The notes under the pieces were generated by a model. It had not been told where the DNA came from, searched no databases, and was given only the letters and a program-made list of their open reading frames with translations. DNA of 64,000 nucleotides from JBBTCX01 sp964494205 (GTDB lineage: Bacteria; Planctomycetota; Phycisphaerae; UBA1845). The position numbers were made by a program, and so were the translations under genes. Positions 17,277 to 25,435 of this stretch are shown here, one piece after another. Positions within the stretch are counted from its first letter, which is position 1, and every line of letters begins with the position of its first letter. Location: NCBI GenBank assembly GCA_964494205.1, contig CAZBRD010000002.1, positions 310,001 to 374,000 of the forward strand, read 5' to 3'.

Positions 17277-17530
17277 ATCAGTACCTCCGAAAAACTACGT
17301 TCTCGAAAATCCGTCACAGTAACGGACGTATGTATAAAACAGAGTTGAGTGCCTAAACTATTTGGAAGCGTATCAGATAAAGTGCTACTCAAACAGAGGG
17401 TTTGTGATTTTTTGTTGCTTTCGCCACTCAGTGATCTTTGGATGTAGACCATTTGGGGGGTGGAGGGGGCACTTTTGATGCAATGCGTAGGTGTTGGCTG
17501 GCCTAGAACTTAAAAATCCGTAGGTAATTC
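17277..17530. other. Intergenic region, start of the 1272-residue protein gene to the rplM promoter
   Basis: This is an AT-richer stretch containing the Shine-Dalgarno sequence of the minus-strand gene next to 17277. No gene, RNA or repeat is recognised. Confidence 0.4.
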
Positions 17531-17569
17531 TTGACGAGGACTGAGCCAGAGGTAAACTGCTTGGCTCAG
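17531..17569 (+). promoter_or_regulatory. rplM promoter with overlapping inverted repeat
   Basis: TTGACG (17531-17536), a 16-nt spacer and TAAACT (17553-17558) make a good housekeeping promoter. CTGAGCCA (17541-17548) and TGGCTCAG (17562-17569) form an inverted repeat flanking the -10 box, possibly an operator, although its 3' arm falls near the expected transcript start. Confidence 0.55.
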
Positions 17570-17613
17570 CACGCGAGGAATGCGTGCCGAACGGCATCGA
17601 AGGACAGGATACC

Positions 17614-18057
17614 ATGCGAAAATCGCAAGCAGGTTCGACATTGGCTCAGCCAGGTCGTGTAACTCAACAGTGGCACCATGTAGACGTAGCAGATGAAACG
17701 CTTGGCCGTATTGCGGTCAAGATTGCGACGGTTCTCATGGGCAAACACAAGCCAACGTATACACCGCACGTTGATTGCGGCGATTTTGTGGTTGTGACCA
17801 ACGCACATAAGGTTCGCTTGACTGGTAAGAAGGCGGAGACGATGGAGTATCCGCGTTACACATACTATAACAGCGGATACAAGGTCGACAGCTATCAGAG
17901 AGTTATGGAGAAGTTCCCGGAGCGAATCATCACGGCTGCCGTTCGTCGAATGCTGCCGAAGAGCGCGCTGGGGAAGAACATGTTGACGAAATTGAAAGTT
18001 TACGCGACTGACTCGCATCCGCACTCAGCACAGCAACCTGTGCCTTGGGCATTTTGA
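17614..18057 (+). CDS. rplM: 50S ribosomal protein L13
   Basis: 147 residues from ATG 17614, which follows AAGGACAGG; an upstream in-frame GTG at 17584 would add ten residues without family support. L13 landmarks are W-H-x-V-D-A-x-D-x-x-L-G-R-I-A-like HHVDVADETLGRIAVKIA (17 nt into the mature chain), LMGKHKPTYTPHVDCGDFVV, and RRMLPKSALGKNML. It is one of the first proteins in 50S assembly. The gene is followed 25 nt later by rpsI, the conserved bacterial pair. Confidence 0.97.
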   Translation: MRKSQAGSTLAQPGRVTQQWHHVDVADETLGRIAVKIATVLMGKHKPTYTPHVDCGDFVVVTNAHKVRLTGKKAETMEYPRYTYYNSGYKVDSYQRVMEKFPERIITAAVRRMLPKSALGKNMLTKLKVYATDSHPHSAQQPVPWAF

Positions 18058-18082
18058 TCCACGTTAGGAAGGAGCCAACCCG

Positions 18083-18556
18083 GTGACAGAATCCGTCACG
18101 CCACACACCGACACTACTCATGCCGCTGCTGTTCGTCCGGCGGCTGAACCGAAGAAATCGCGCGTCATCAACCCATACATCTGGGGAACTGGCCGCCGTA
18201 AGACTTCGGTCGCGCGAGTTCGAATTAAGGCCGGCGCGGGGCAATTCAAGGTTAACGACAAGGACGTAGACAAGTTTTTCTGCGTCGAGCGCGATCGGCA
18301 ATCGGTGCGGATACCTCTGATGGTGACTGATGCCGGCAAGGCGTTCGACGTTTTCGTAAACGTAAAGGGCGGTGGAACGAGCGGCCAGGCGGGCGCTGTG
18401 GTTCTCGGTCTGGCGCGTGCCTTGGCGAAGGCTAATCCATCGCTGGAGCCGAAGCTGCGAGAGCATAACCTGCTGACTCGCGATGCGCGTGAAGTCGAGC
18501 GTAAGAAGTACGGCCGATCTGGCGCACGTCGTCGGTTCCAGTTCTCGAAGCGATAA
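18083..18556 (+). CDS. rpsI: 30S ribosomal protein S9
   Basis: 157 residues from GTG 18083, preceded by AAGGAG. A disordered N-terminal extension of about 30 residues precedes the S9 core: GTGRRKTSVARVRI (about 34-47), GGGTSGQAGAVVLGLARAL (about 95-113) and the basic tail KKYGRSGARRRFQFSKR, whose last Arg contacts P-site tRNA. Lys before the terminal Arg is the usual ending. It is co-transcribed with rplM and ends at the terminator at 18617. Confidence 0.97.
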   Translation: MTESVTPHTDTTHAAAVRPAAEPKKSRVINPYIWGTGRRKTSVARVRIKAGAGQFKVNDKDVDKFFCVERDRQSVRIPLMVTDAGKAFDVFVNVKGGGTSGQAGAVVLGLARALAKANPSLEPKLREHNLLTRDAREVERKKYGRSGARRRFQFSKR

Positions 18557-18616
18557 AATCACCACGAAGGCACCAAGATTGCTTGGAGCCTGCGAAGTGC
18601 AACGTAAAAAACAGAA

Positions 18617-18650
18617 AGACGCCAACTTTCGGGTTGGCGTCTTTTTTTCT
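18617..18650 (+). terminator. Rho-independent terminator of rplM-rpsI
   Basis: Perfect stem AGACGCCAAC-TTTCGG-GTTGGCGTCT (18617-18642) followed by a seven-base T-run. Confidence 0.9.
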
Positions 18651-18665
18651 TTTGTGCATTTTGAT

Positions 18666-19121
18666 TTAGCGATTCTGCGCGCGGGTGTGGCGATGGGCTG
18701 TCGCGGGGCGAGTTCGCGCAACCGGCTTTGCGTCCGTTGGTTCCTTTTCGAATTGAAACTCCAAACCGACATAGAACTCGTCTTCAAGTTCGGTGCAGTG
18801 CCGCACGGTGGCATGTCCGTAAAGCGTTTTTTCGGGCTGGTGGATGGCGATCGCGAGGTGTGTTTCCGGAACAAGTCGTTCTGGCGATCGAATGCCTATG
18901 CCCTTGGCGCTGAGGTTCATGCACGTCGCGAGCGTGTAATTCTCGCGCTTTTTCTTATCTAGAACCCACAACTCGACAGTGGCCGGAAACGGCCAACGCG
19001 AAAGCGCTCTGCGGCCATCGTCGGAAGACCGACTATTGCCGGAGCTTTGGGGTTCGAGCAACTCGCCAAGAGCGCTCGCAGTCAGCGGACTGAATTCGCT
19101 AAGTTCTAACAAGTCTTGCAT
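18666..19121 (-). CDS. PilZ-domain protein
   Basis: 151 residues. The c-di-GMP loop is GRRALSRWPFP (about residues 36-46) and the strand motif is MNLSAKGIGIRSPE (about 68-81), matching N/D-x-S-x-x-G. The closing strand is EFYVGLEFQFE. The C-terminal 25 residues are basic and low in complexity. It faces the rpsI terminator convergently. It differs from the PilZ protein at 11277 in having a canonical Ser in the second motif. Confidence 0.75.
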   Translation of the reverse strand: MQDLLELSEFSPLTASALGELLEPQSSGNSRSSDDGRRALSRWPFPATVELWVLDKKKRENYTLATCMNLSAKGIGIRSPERLVPETHLAIAIHQPEKTLYGHATVRHCTELEDEFYVGLEFQFEKEPTDAKPVARTRPATAHRHTRAQNR

Positions 19122-19446
19122 ACGTAAAGTCTACAATACGGGCCAGCCTGAGGAGTGATTCGCGGTGATTGGGTATCGGACGCGGGAACACAACCGTTCT
19201 CCTTACGTATAACTCAATGAGGCACGGGCCGCTATGGTGCAGCGTTGCTCTGACGCAACAAATAGTCGCGTTAGGACCACTGCGTGTTCCTTTGAGTTTC
19301 GATGCTACGCGCCAACTTACCGATAATCCCGAACTTTCACGTCAAATTCTCGCTGAAATAGCCAAGAGTTGAAACTAACACCGCGAATTCCGATTCTTGG
19401 CCCGCCGCTTGCGATGTTTCCAGTAGAGGAAAATCGGAGGCGGGGA
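19122..19446. other. Intergenic region
   Basis: About 325 bp between a minus-strand PilZ gene and a plus-strand lipoprotein gene, so both promoters should lie here. A 67-codon frame (19169-19372) has no signal, family resemblance or ribosome site and is not called. Confidence 0.35.
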
Positions 19447-19773
19447 ATGAAGCGAACGACCTTTATCATTTCTAATGTGCTTATCGGAGCCGCAATGACG
19501 TTGCTCGCGGGCTGTCAATGTCCGCCGAGACCTGTTTCGTATTCGTATTCACCGCCGCAAATGAAGCATCTCATTTTCGATGCGATGCCAGGTCTATCAG
19601 CAGATGGCGCGTTCGTACGGGCGGAATGGCCTGCGTTAATTGATGGCGAAAGTCCTAGCGAAGTCGTTGAATATGCCGAGATCATTCGAGACGATTACGG
19701 CCGGAACAACGATGATGATGACAATTATCGCAGACGGTTTGAGTCGGTTAGGGTTGGACGCTATCGGCGATAA
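19447..19773 (+). CDS. Small lipoprotein with Asp/Asn-rich linker
   Basis: 108 residues from ATG 19447, which has GGAGG six bases upstream. The first 24 residues form a signal peptide ending in lipobox LLAGC. The mature part is short and ends in an acidic run (NNDDDDN) followed by an Arg-rich C-terminus. I do not recognise a family. A longer frame starting at 19369 would bury the signal peptide and is unlikely. Confidence 0.65.
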   Translation: MKRTTFIISNVLIGAAMTLLAGCQCPPRPVSYSYSPPQMKHLIFDAMPGLSADGAFVRAEWPALIDGESPSEVVEYAEIIRDDYGRNNDDDDNYRRRFESVRVGRYRR

Positions 19774-19896
19774 GTCTCACAGCGAAACAAGCATTTGTAT
19801 CAATTCATCGTGCGATTGCCGATTCATGAGAACACTCTTGGCTGAATAGCGTCTTTCGACTTTGCGCTTCTTTTTTACTGCGAATGGGATAATACT

Positions 19897-19983
19897 CTCG
19901 CCCTTTCAGGGCGAGCCCAGACTGACCGCCTATCGACCTAGGGCGTTGCCCTGGGCTGATTCACATGCGCACTTTCTGTGCGC
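19897..19983. repeat. Intergenic three-hairpin array
   Basis: Hairpins are CTCGCCCT-TTC-AGGGCGAG (19897-19915), CCTAGGGC-GTT-GCCCTGGG (19937-19955, one G-T pair) and GCGCAC-TTTCT-GTGCGC (19967-19983). GGGCTGA follows the middle hairpin, as in the array at 9367-9389. It lies 35 bp past the holB stop at 20018. Confidence 0.6.
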
Positions 19984-20017
19984 CATTTAGAGACATCGCC
20001 TGTTCCTCTCGATCAAA

Positions 20018-21268
20018 TCATCTCATAGATGTCGTAGTAACTTCTGGTGCTAGATCTGCGGCCAGGCAATCCAAGATGAGTTGCGTATTGGCGTTCTGGT
20101 CGAGTTGGCGCTCGGCTAATGCGAGTCGAACAATTCGATCGACAATTTCGCGGCGAGTGAAGCGATTCGCGATGTTCGATATGGCGGAATTGTTCGGGTT
20201 CGTCATGCCGATCTGCTGGCCAGTCATCGTGTGGAGAAGGTCGTTCAGATAGGTCGCGGCGACGAAGTAGATGGTCTTGAGTGCACGACGGGTGGCTTCG
20301 GTATCCGAAATCTCCGGGTCCTGTTTCGAGAAAAAATCGCTTAGAGATTTAGCTTCTTCCAACCATTGCTTAGCCAGCTCGTCGTTGCCGGTAGTCAGGT
20401 GTCGATCAAGGCCCGCGGTGACGCGGGTGTTCAGTGCATACAAATCGGCGGCCAGATAATCGAGAGCAGCTCCCGCGCTTCCTTGGGCGATTTGTGCGTA
20501 CAAGCGGATTTGTTGATCCGAAAGAGCGGGCGGTTTTGAAGTGGTCTGTTCGGAGCCTTTCTTTGTCGAACGTTTCGCGGCAGGTTGGGACTTAGTTGAT
20601 AAGTCCGTTGTTGCGGATGTCAAAGCTTCGGTATCTGAATTGATGTGCCGCTCAATGACACCGGCTACAAAGTCGGTCGGTAGTAGGTCGAAGCGAACGA
20701 TCTGGCAGCGCGATTGCGTGGTGGATAGCAAGCCGTCGAGTGAGCTGGAAAGCAGTATGATGTAAGTGCGGTTCGGTGGTTCTTCCAGTGTCTTAAGCAG
20801 GGCGTTTTGGGCTTGCGGGGTCATGCAATCGGCTTCGCGGATGACGAAAACTTTGGCGCGGCCGCGGATGGGAGTCAGACCGACGGCGTCGATGACGAAA
20901 TGGCGGATGACGTCGACACTGAGTTCCAGGCCGGTGCGCTTGCGGACGGTGGGATCAGGATGCTGTCGATTAAGCTGCCGGAAAATCGGGTGGAAATCGG
21001 GGTGGTTATTACCGGCGACTGCGCGGCAGTCTTCGCATATGCCGCAGGCGTCGCGAAATGGAATCGGAAGGTTCGTGTGTTCAGTTGGTTCTGTGATGCT
21101 TTTTGGATTCGTGCAGAGCAAAGTCTGAGCCAAGCCCTTTGCGAAAAGCTCTTTGCCGACGCCGTTGGGGCCGTGGAACAGGTAGGCGTGCGGCACGCGC
21201 TGTGATGCCAGCGCACGTTGCACGGTGCGATGGGCGTTGGGTTGATGTTGCACGTCAATTAGTGCCAT
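20018..21268 (-). CDS. holB: DNA polymerase III subunit delta-prime
   Basis: 416 residues. It is part of the clamp-loader complex that opens the beta sliding clamp. Evidence: Walker A GPNGVGKELFAK (about residues 34-45), a Cys cluster CGICEDC (about 75-81) with the upstream Cys of the zinc module, the DAVGLTPIRGRAKVFVI beta-strand block, ALLKTLEEPP (sensor-type motif, about 153-162) and LLSTTQSRCQ. The C-terminal half is divergent, with a Ser/Thr/Lys-rich insert near 205-235. It may be the last gene of the minus-strand run that starts at 28061. Confidence 0.88.
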   Translation of the reverse strand: MALIDVQHQPNAHRTVQRALASQRVPHAYLFHGPNGVGKELFAKGLAQTLLCTNPKSITEPTEHTNLPIPFRDACGICEDCRAVAGNNHPDFHPIFRQLNRQHPDPTVRKRTGLELSVDVIRHFVIDAVGLTPIRGRAKVFVIREADCMTPQAQNALLKTLEEPPNRTYIILLSSSLDGLLSTTQSRCQIVRFDLLPTDFVAGVIERHINSDTEALTSATTDLSTKSQPAAKRSTKKGSEQTTSKPPALSDQQIRLYAQIAQGSAGAALDYLAADLYALNTRVTAGLDRHLTTGNDELAKQWLEEAKSLSDFFSKQDPEISDTEATRRALKTIYFVAATYLNDLLHTMTGQQIGMTNPNNSAISNIANRFTRREIVDRIVRLALAERQLDQNANTQLILDCLAADLAPEVTTTSMR

Positions 21269-21339
21269 AGTTTGACACCGTTGCTTTCTCTGGTTGTTAA
21301 TTCTGTGAGCTTAGTGGTGTGGGTCGAAATGAGCAATTC

Positions 21340-22386
21340 TCAGGAGATTGGTTGATCTGTCGCTTCCGCCCAAGCGAGTCCGGCCGCACCTATCGAGCCT
21401 ATGTCGGTGCCGATTTGTGAGATTGAGATGGTCGGAAAATCGCGGCAGAGGACCCATTGTCTGGATTCGAAGTGCTTGCGGACGGCGTGCAAGAGAAAAT
21501 CGCCGGCGGCGGCGAGGCCACCCCCGAGAATTATCTGCTCGGGATTGAATGAGTGTTGGATGTTTATGCACGCGATCGCGAGGAATTTGCAGGCCTCATC
21601 CCAGATTTGTGTGCAGAGCACGTCACCAGTGCGAGCTTGTTCGGCCACCATTGATGAGTCAATCTCACAGCCGTGTGTGGTGTCGTCTCGCAGCGCGCTT
21701 TGCGCGCCAACGCGAATTGCGGCCGTGACGCGTCGGGCGATGGCGCTGGCGGAGGAGTATTGCTCGAGGCAGCCGCGCTGTCCGCAGGGGCAGGGCAGGC
21801 CGTCGACGACGACGATCGTGTGACCCAGTTCGGCGGCGTTTTCAAAGTGCCCGTGCAGGACGCGACCTTCGATGATTACACCCGCACCGACGCCGGTGCC
21901 CAGGGTGAGAAGGACGAGGTCGGAGCCGTGATGCCGATGGGAGGACCCCCCTGATTCCCCCCTTGGTAAGGGGGGATGAGTCTGCGTTGCGTGTTTCTCA
22001 ATAAAGCGCGACCAGTACTCGCCGTAGGCAGCGGCGTTGCCATCGTTTTCGAGGACTACAGCGAGCCCGGTTTTTTCGTGCAGTCGTTGTCGCAGCGGGA
22101 CGTGGTTCCAGCCGGGGAGATTCGCGCAGTGGTAGATGATTCCGTGCTTCATGCTTAATGGACCCGGGGAACCGACGCCGATGCCGACGATGGCGGAGCG
22201 ATCCAATCCGGATTTTTGGATGAGTTGTTCGGTCATCGCGACCATGTCGGCGATGACTGCGTCGGGGCCGCGAGCGGCGTCGGTCGGGATGCTGTGTTTG
22301 CAAAGGATTCGCGCGTGGTCGTCGACGAGTGCGCCTTTGAGATTTGTTCCGCCGAGGTCGAGGCCGATGGCTGCGCGTGAGATCAT
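21340..22386 (-). CDS. ROK-family sugar kinase, probable glucokinase
   Basis: 348 residues. ROK landmarks are the ATP loop DLGGTNLKGALVD (about 9-21), GIGVGSPGPL, LENDGNAAAYGE (about 110-121), LTLGTGVGAGVI and the zinc motif CPCGQRGCLEQY (about 199-210). It phosphorylates a hexose, glucose being the default guess. Between YGEYWSRF and DLVLLTLGTG there are about 20 extra residues containing PPLPRGESGG, encoded by the C/G palindrome at 21957-21975. The frame is intact. ATG 22386 lies one base after the serA stop, implying co-transcription and coupling. Confidence 0.85.
   Translation of the reverse strand: MISRAAIGLDLGGTNLKGALVDDHARILCKHSIPTDAARGPDAVIADMVAMTEQLIQKSGLDRSAIVGIGVGSPGPLSMKHGIIYHCANLPGWNHVPLRQRLHEKTGLAVVLENDGNAAAYGEYWSRFIEKHATQTHPPLPRGESGGSSHRHHGSDLVLLTLGTGVGAGVIIEGRVLHGHFENAAELGHTIVVVDGLPCPCGQRGCLEQYSSASAIARRVTAAIRVGAQSALRDDTTHGCEIDSSMVAEQARTGDVLCTQIWDEACKFLAIACINIQHSFNPEQIILGGGLAAAGDFLLHAVRKHFESRQWVLCRDFPTISISQIGTDIGSIGAAGLAWAEATDQPIS
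21957..21975. repeat. C/G palindromic repeat inside the ROK kinase gene
   Basis: CCCCCCTTGGTAAGGGGGG, with a C-rich arm on the left (ACCCCCCTGATT), matches the intergenic repeat at 157-193 closely. Here it sits in frame within a coding sequence and is translated as an extra loop. Confidence 0.75.
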
Positions 22387-22387
22387 A

Positions 22388-23995
22388 TTAGCCCATTTGG
22401 GCCGAAACGGGCGGCAGCGTCAACGTCCGCACGGATTGGATCGGCGGGTTCATAGCTGCAAGCGTATCGCGGAGTTCGGTTGGCATCGGGCCGTCGAGCT
22501 TGAGCACCATGAGGGCGGTATTGCCGCGTCGTGACAGGGCCATGTCGCCGATGTTGATTCCGGCGTTACCGAACGTCTGACCGACGAGGCCGATGACGCC
22601 GGGGCGGTCGTCGTTAAAGATGAGGGCGATGGTGTTTTCGGGGACGAGCTCCATTCGGTATCCGTCGATCGCGAGGACGCGCGGGCGGCCATCCGCGAAA
22701 ACGGTGCCTTCGATTTCGTGGTCGCGGCCGCGAGTGGTGACGGAGACGACGATTGACTCCGGCCAATGCGTCCGCGCAGTTTGGGAGACGTGCTCGACGA
22801 CGATGCCGCGTTTTTTGGCCTGCTCTTTGGCATTGACCATGTTGACGCGGGCGTCGAGGTGCGGCGCGAGCAGAGAGACCATGGCCTGCCAGGGGAGCAT
22901 CGAGGCGAGATCGTGCAAGGATTCGCCGTGGACTGTGACGCGGACGCGTTCGACGCCTTCGCGGCACCACGTCGAGAGGATGGTACCCATGCGCGAGCAG
23001 AGATCGAGGAATGCGCGGTGGCGCGGAGCGATGTTGCTGGGCATGCCGGTGACGTTGACGGCGGAGCGAATCTCACCGCGAAGAAGATACGCGAGGACGG
23101 CGTCGACGGCGTCGGTTGAGACGCGAAGTTGGGCTTCGGCTGTGGATGCTGCGAGGTGGGGCGTCAGTACTACGTTCTTGGCTTTGAGAATCGGGCTGCC
23201 GGTGGGGGGTTCGTTGTCGTAGACGTCGAGAGCAGCGCCGCTTAACTGGCCGTTGTTGAGCGCATCGGCAAGGGCGGCCTCGTCGATGAGCGCGCCGCGG
23301 GCACAGTTGACGAGCTTCGCACCGCGTTTCATGGAGGCGAGTTGGGGGCGACCGATCAGGCGATCTGTGCCCTCGGAAAGGCTTGCGTGCAGCGTGATGC
23401 AGTCGGCTTGCGTGAGCAGTTTGTTGAGGTCTTTGACGATTGTCACCGCGCCGTCGAAAGCGGTATCGCCGGCGACAAAGGGGTCAAATGCGACGACTTT
23501 CATTTCAAAGGAAAGCGCACGTTGTGCGACGGCGCGGCCGATGCGACCAAAACCGACGATGCCGAGAGTTCGGCCCGCGAGCTGATCGCCACTGAATGCG
23601 CTTCGCTTCCATTGCCCGCTGACGACATGGTGATGAGCATCCGGAATTTGACGGTGCAGCGAGAGGATCATCGCCATCGTATGCTCGGCCGTGGAGAGCG
23701 TGTTTGCGTCGGGCGTATTGAGGACGAGAACGCCTGCGGCGGTGGCTGCATCGAGATCGACGTTATCGACCCCGACGCCTGCACGGGCGATGACTTCGAG
23801 TTTGCCGGGTTTGGCGAGGACTTCGCGCGTGACTTTCACGGCTGAGCGAATAAGCATGCCCTCGTAATCGCCGACGATGCCCGCGAGTTCGGTGGGCGAG
23901 AGGCCGTGGCGCACGTCGAATGTGACGCCTTCGGTTTTGCGAAGTTGCTCGATGCCAGCTTCGGCGATTTGATCCGCTACGAGAATTCGACGCAT
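22388..23995 (-). CDS. serA: D-3-phosphoglycerate dehydrogenase, long ACT-domain form
   Basis: First step of serine synthesis, oxidising 3-phosphoglycerate with NAD. 535 residues, the long form with substrate-binding, NAD-binding, intervening (ASB) and ACT domains. Visible motifs: the dinucleotide loop GIVGFGRIGRAVAQ (about 147-160), VNCARGALIDEAAL with the catalytic Arg, the Glu-containing LDVYDNEPP, the catalytic His in LTPHLAAST, and a C-terminal ACT region starting about 455 (DDRPGVIGLVGQTFG...GDMALSRR). The ACT domain suggests serine feedback. It lies 21 nt after the Memo-like gene and next to the ROK kinase. Confidence 0.95.
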   Translation of the reverse strand: MRRILVADQIAEAGIEQLRKTEGVTFDVRHGLSPTELAGIVGDYEGMLIRSAVKVTREVLAKPGKLEVIARAGVGVDNVDLDAATAAGVLVLNTPDANTLSTAEHTMAMILSLHRQIPDAHHHVVSGQWKRSAFSGDQLAGRTLGIVGFGRIGRAVAQRALSFEMKVVAFDPFVAGDTAFDGAVTIVKDLNKLLTQADCITLHASLSEGTDRLIGRPQLASMKRGAKLVNCARGALIDEAALADALNNGQLSGAALDVYDNEPPTGSPILKAKNVVLTPHLAASTAEAQLRVSTDAVDAVLAYLLRGEIRSAVNVTGMPSNIAPRHRAFLDLCSRMGTILSTWCREGVERVRVTVHGESLHDLASMLPWQAMVSLLAPHLDARVNMVNAKEQAKKRGIVVEHVSQTARTHWPESIVVSVTTRGRDHEIEGTVFADGRPRVLAIDGYRMELVPENTIALIFNDDRPGVIGLVGQTFGNAGINIGDMALSRRGNTALMVLKLDGPMPTELRDTLAAMNPPIQSVRTLTLPPVSAQMG

Positions 23996-24016
23996 GTTGG
24001 TTGTTCCGTCCGGTAA

Positions 24017-24898
24017 TTATTGCCCTGCGAATACGATCCCGGCGTAACCAACCGAGTCTGACGCATCCATCTGGCCCATCGACGCCATGACTTCGCTACT
24101 TGAAGAATGTTGCAACAAAACGCCACGTTCGGCTTTGAGGTGTTTGACGGCGGCGATGGTGGCAGCTGCTGCGCCCGCGCTGCATGCGTTCTTGTGTTCG
24201 GCTGCTTCGCGGACGAGTGTTTGACATTGGCCTTCGAGGACCATGTCGATGAAGCGGCGGTCGTTTTCTGACTTTGCCCAGACGTGGCCTTTGTTTCCGA
24301 TGCCGTGGGGCGTGAAACCGTAGCGCGGGCCGTAGTGCGTGAGGTCGGTCGTGCCGACGATCAGGGCGTTGTACTTATAGGCTGTGAGCGTGCGACCAAC
24401 GGCGTCGCCGACTTCGTGTGCATTGGCGACGGAGGGGACCATGATCGGTACGATCGTTGCACTTGGGAAAAAATGCTGAACGAAGGGGACCTGAACTTCA
24501 ATTGAGTGTTCGTCCTCGTGGGCGAAGGGGTCGTCGACGATGAGGTTCGTGTGGCCGAGGATTCGCTCTGCGAGTCGGGCGTTGATATCGATGCTGCCAA
24601 GGGGTGTTATCCATCGGCCTGCACCGAACATTGCGGCGACTTTGCCACGGTGTCGGTGAACGCCGCCGAAGAGAATGACTACGTCGGCTGAGCTGTTTTG
24701 CGCGAGCGCGCGAAAGACTCGCGCGGTGACTCCGCCGCTGTACATCCATCCGGCATGTGGAACCAAGCAGCCGACGATGTTCTCCGGCACGTCAGGAAAT
24801 TCAGGTTGCGAGGCGAGCAGTTTTGTCAGCGCGTCGCGACAGGCTGTGGGGTCGGCGGGGTAGAACTGGCCGGCGACGACTGACTCGCGAATTCTCAT
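24017..24898 (-). CDS. MEMO1 / AmmeMemoRadiSam system protein B
   Basis: 293 residues from ATG 24898, which has AGGTGGA upstream (an in-frame GTG at 24907 is less well placed). Memo-family features are RESVVAGQFYPADP at the N-terminus, VPHAGWMYSGGVTARVF (about 47-63), GGVHRHRGKVA, EDEHSIEVQVPFVQHFFP (about 133-150), GTTDLTHYGPRYG and the C-terminal CSAGAAAATIAAVK. The His residues match the metal-like site of the dioxygenase-related fold. The usual partners, AmmeMemoRadiSam A and a radical-SAM protein, are not in this window. Confidence 0.87.
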   Translation of the reverse strand: MRIRESVVAGQFYPADPTACRDALTKLLASQPEFPDVPENIVGCLVPHAGWMYSGGVTARVFRALAQNSSADVVILFGGVHRHRGKVAAMFGAGRWITPLGSIDINARLAERILGHTNLIVDDPFAHEDEHSIEVQVPFVQHFFPSATIVPIMVPSVANAHEVGDAVGRTLTAYKYNALIVGTTDLTHYGPRYGFTPHGIGNKGHVWAKSENDRRFIDMVLEGQCQTLVREAAEHKNACSAGAAAATIAAVKHLKAERGVLLQHSSSSEVMASMGQMDASDSVGYAGIVFAGQ

Positions 24899-25013
24899 GG
24901 CTTCCACCTATGCAATCCATTGCGTTGCTTGCGCAGTATTCCGACTTCGTGGGGTGGATTATATCACGATTGGATGAGGTGGGCACGGGGCGTCGCGGGC
25001 GCTATGCAGCAAG

Positions 25014-25412
25014 TCAAATCGCAGGATCCGGGACGATGCTGCGGCCGCCGTGGGTTTGCAGGAGTTGGGGGAGTTGTTGATTGAATTGGGAACGGGGCAT
25101 TACTTCGTGCGCGCCGGCGCGGCGAGCTGATTCGGCAAGTTCTTCGTCGACGTGCGAGACGTAGGCGACGACGTGGGACGTAGGTGCGCGATTCAGAACG
25201 GACTTGATCGCCGCATCGGCTTCTGGTGCATTGTTGAGATCGATGATGACGAGTGAAGGCTTCGATTTCTGAATCGACGAGAGAAGGGCGGAAGTTGATT
25301 TCACTACTTCGACAGCTACTCCGAGCGACTTGGCGCTCGAGCGTAGTTTAGTTTCGAAAATCAAGTCGTTGATAAGTGCTATGACGCCGGCCTCGCTCTT
25401 CGGATTTGTCAT
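25014..25412 (-). CDS. Receiver-like (CheY-fold) domain protein
   Basis: 132 residues from ATG 25412 (GAGGAG nine bases upstream). An alternative ATG at 25439 overlaps the upstream gene's stop as ATGA. The pattern KPSLVIIDLNNAP gives a phospho-acceptor-like Asp at the end of strand 3, and HVVAYVSHVDEELAESARRAGAHEVMPRSQF resembles strands 4-5, but the conserved Lys is replaced (MPRS). The paired acidic residues of strand 1 are also missing. This is probably a degenerate or pseudo-receiver rather than an active phospho-switch. Confidence 0.6.
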   Translation of the reverse strand: MTNPKSEAGVIALINDLIFETKLRSSAKSLGVAVEVVKSTSALLSSIQKSKPSLVIIDLNNAPEADAAIKSVLNRAPTSHVVAYVSHVDEELAESARRAGAHEVMPRSQFNQQLPQLLQTHGGRSIVPDPAI

Positions 25413-25435
25413 TCTTGCAAGCTCCTCAACGCGAT

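Noticed and set aside
19169..19372. 67-codon frame before the small lipoprotein
   Set aside because: No ribosome site, no signal, no resemblance to any family.
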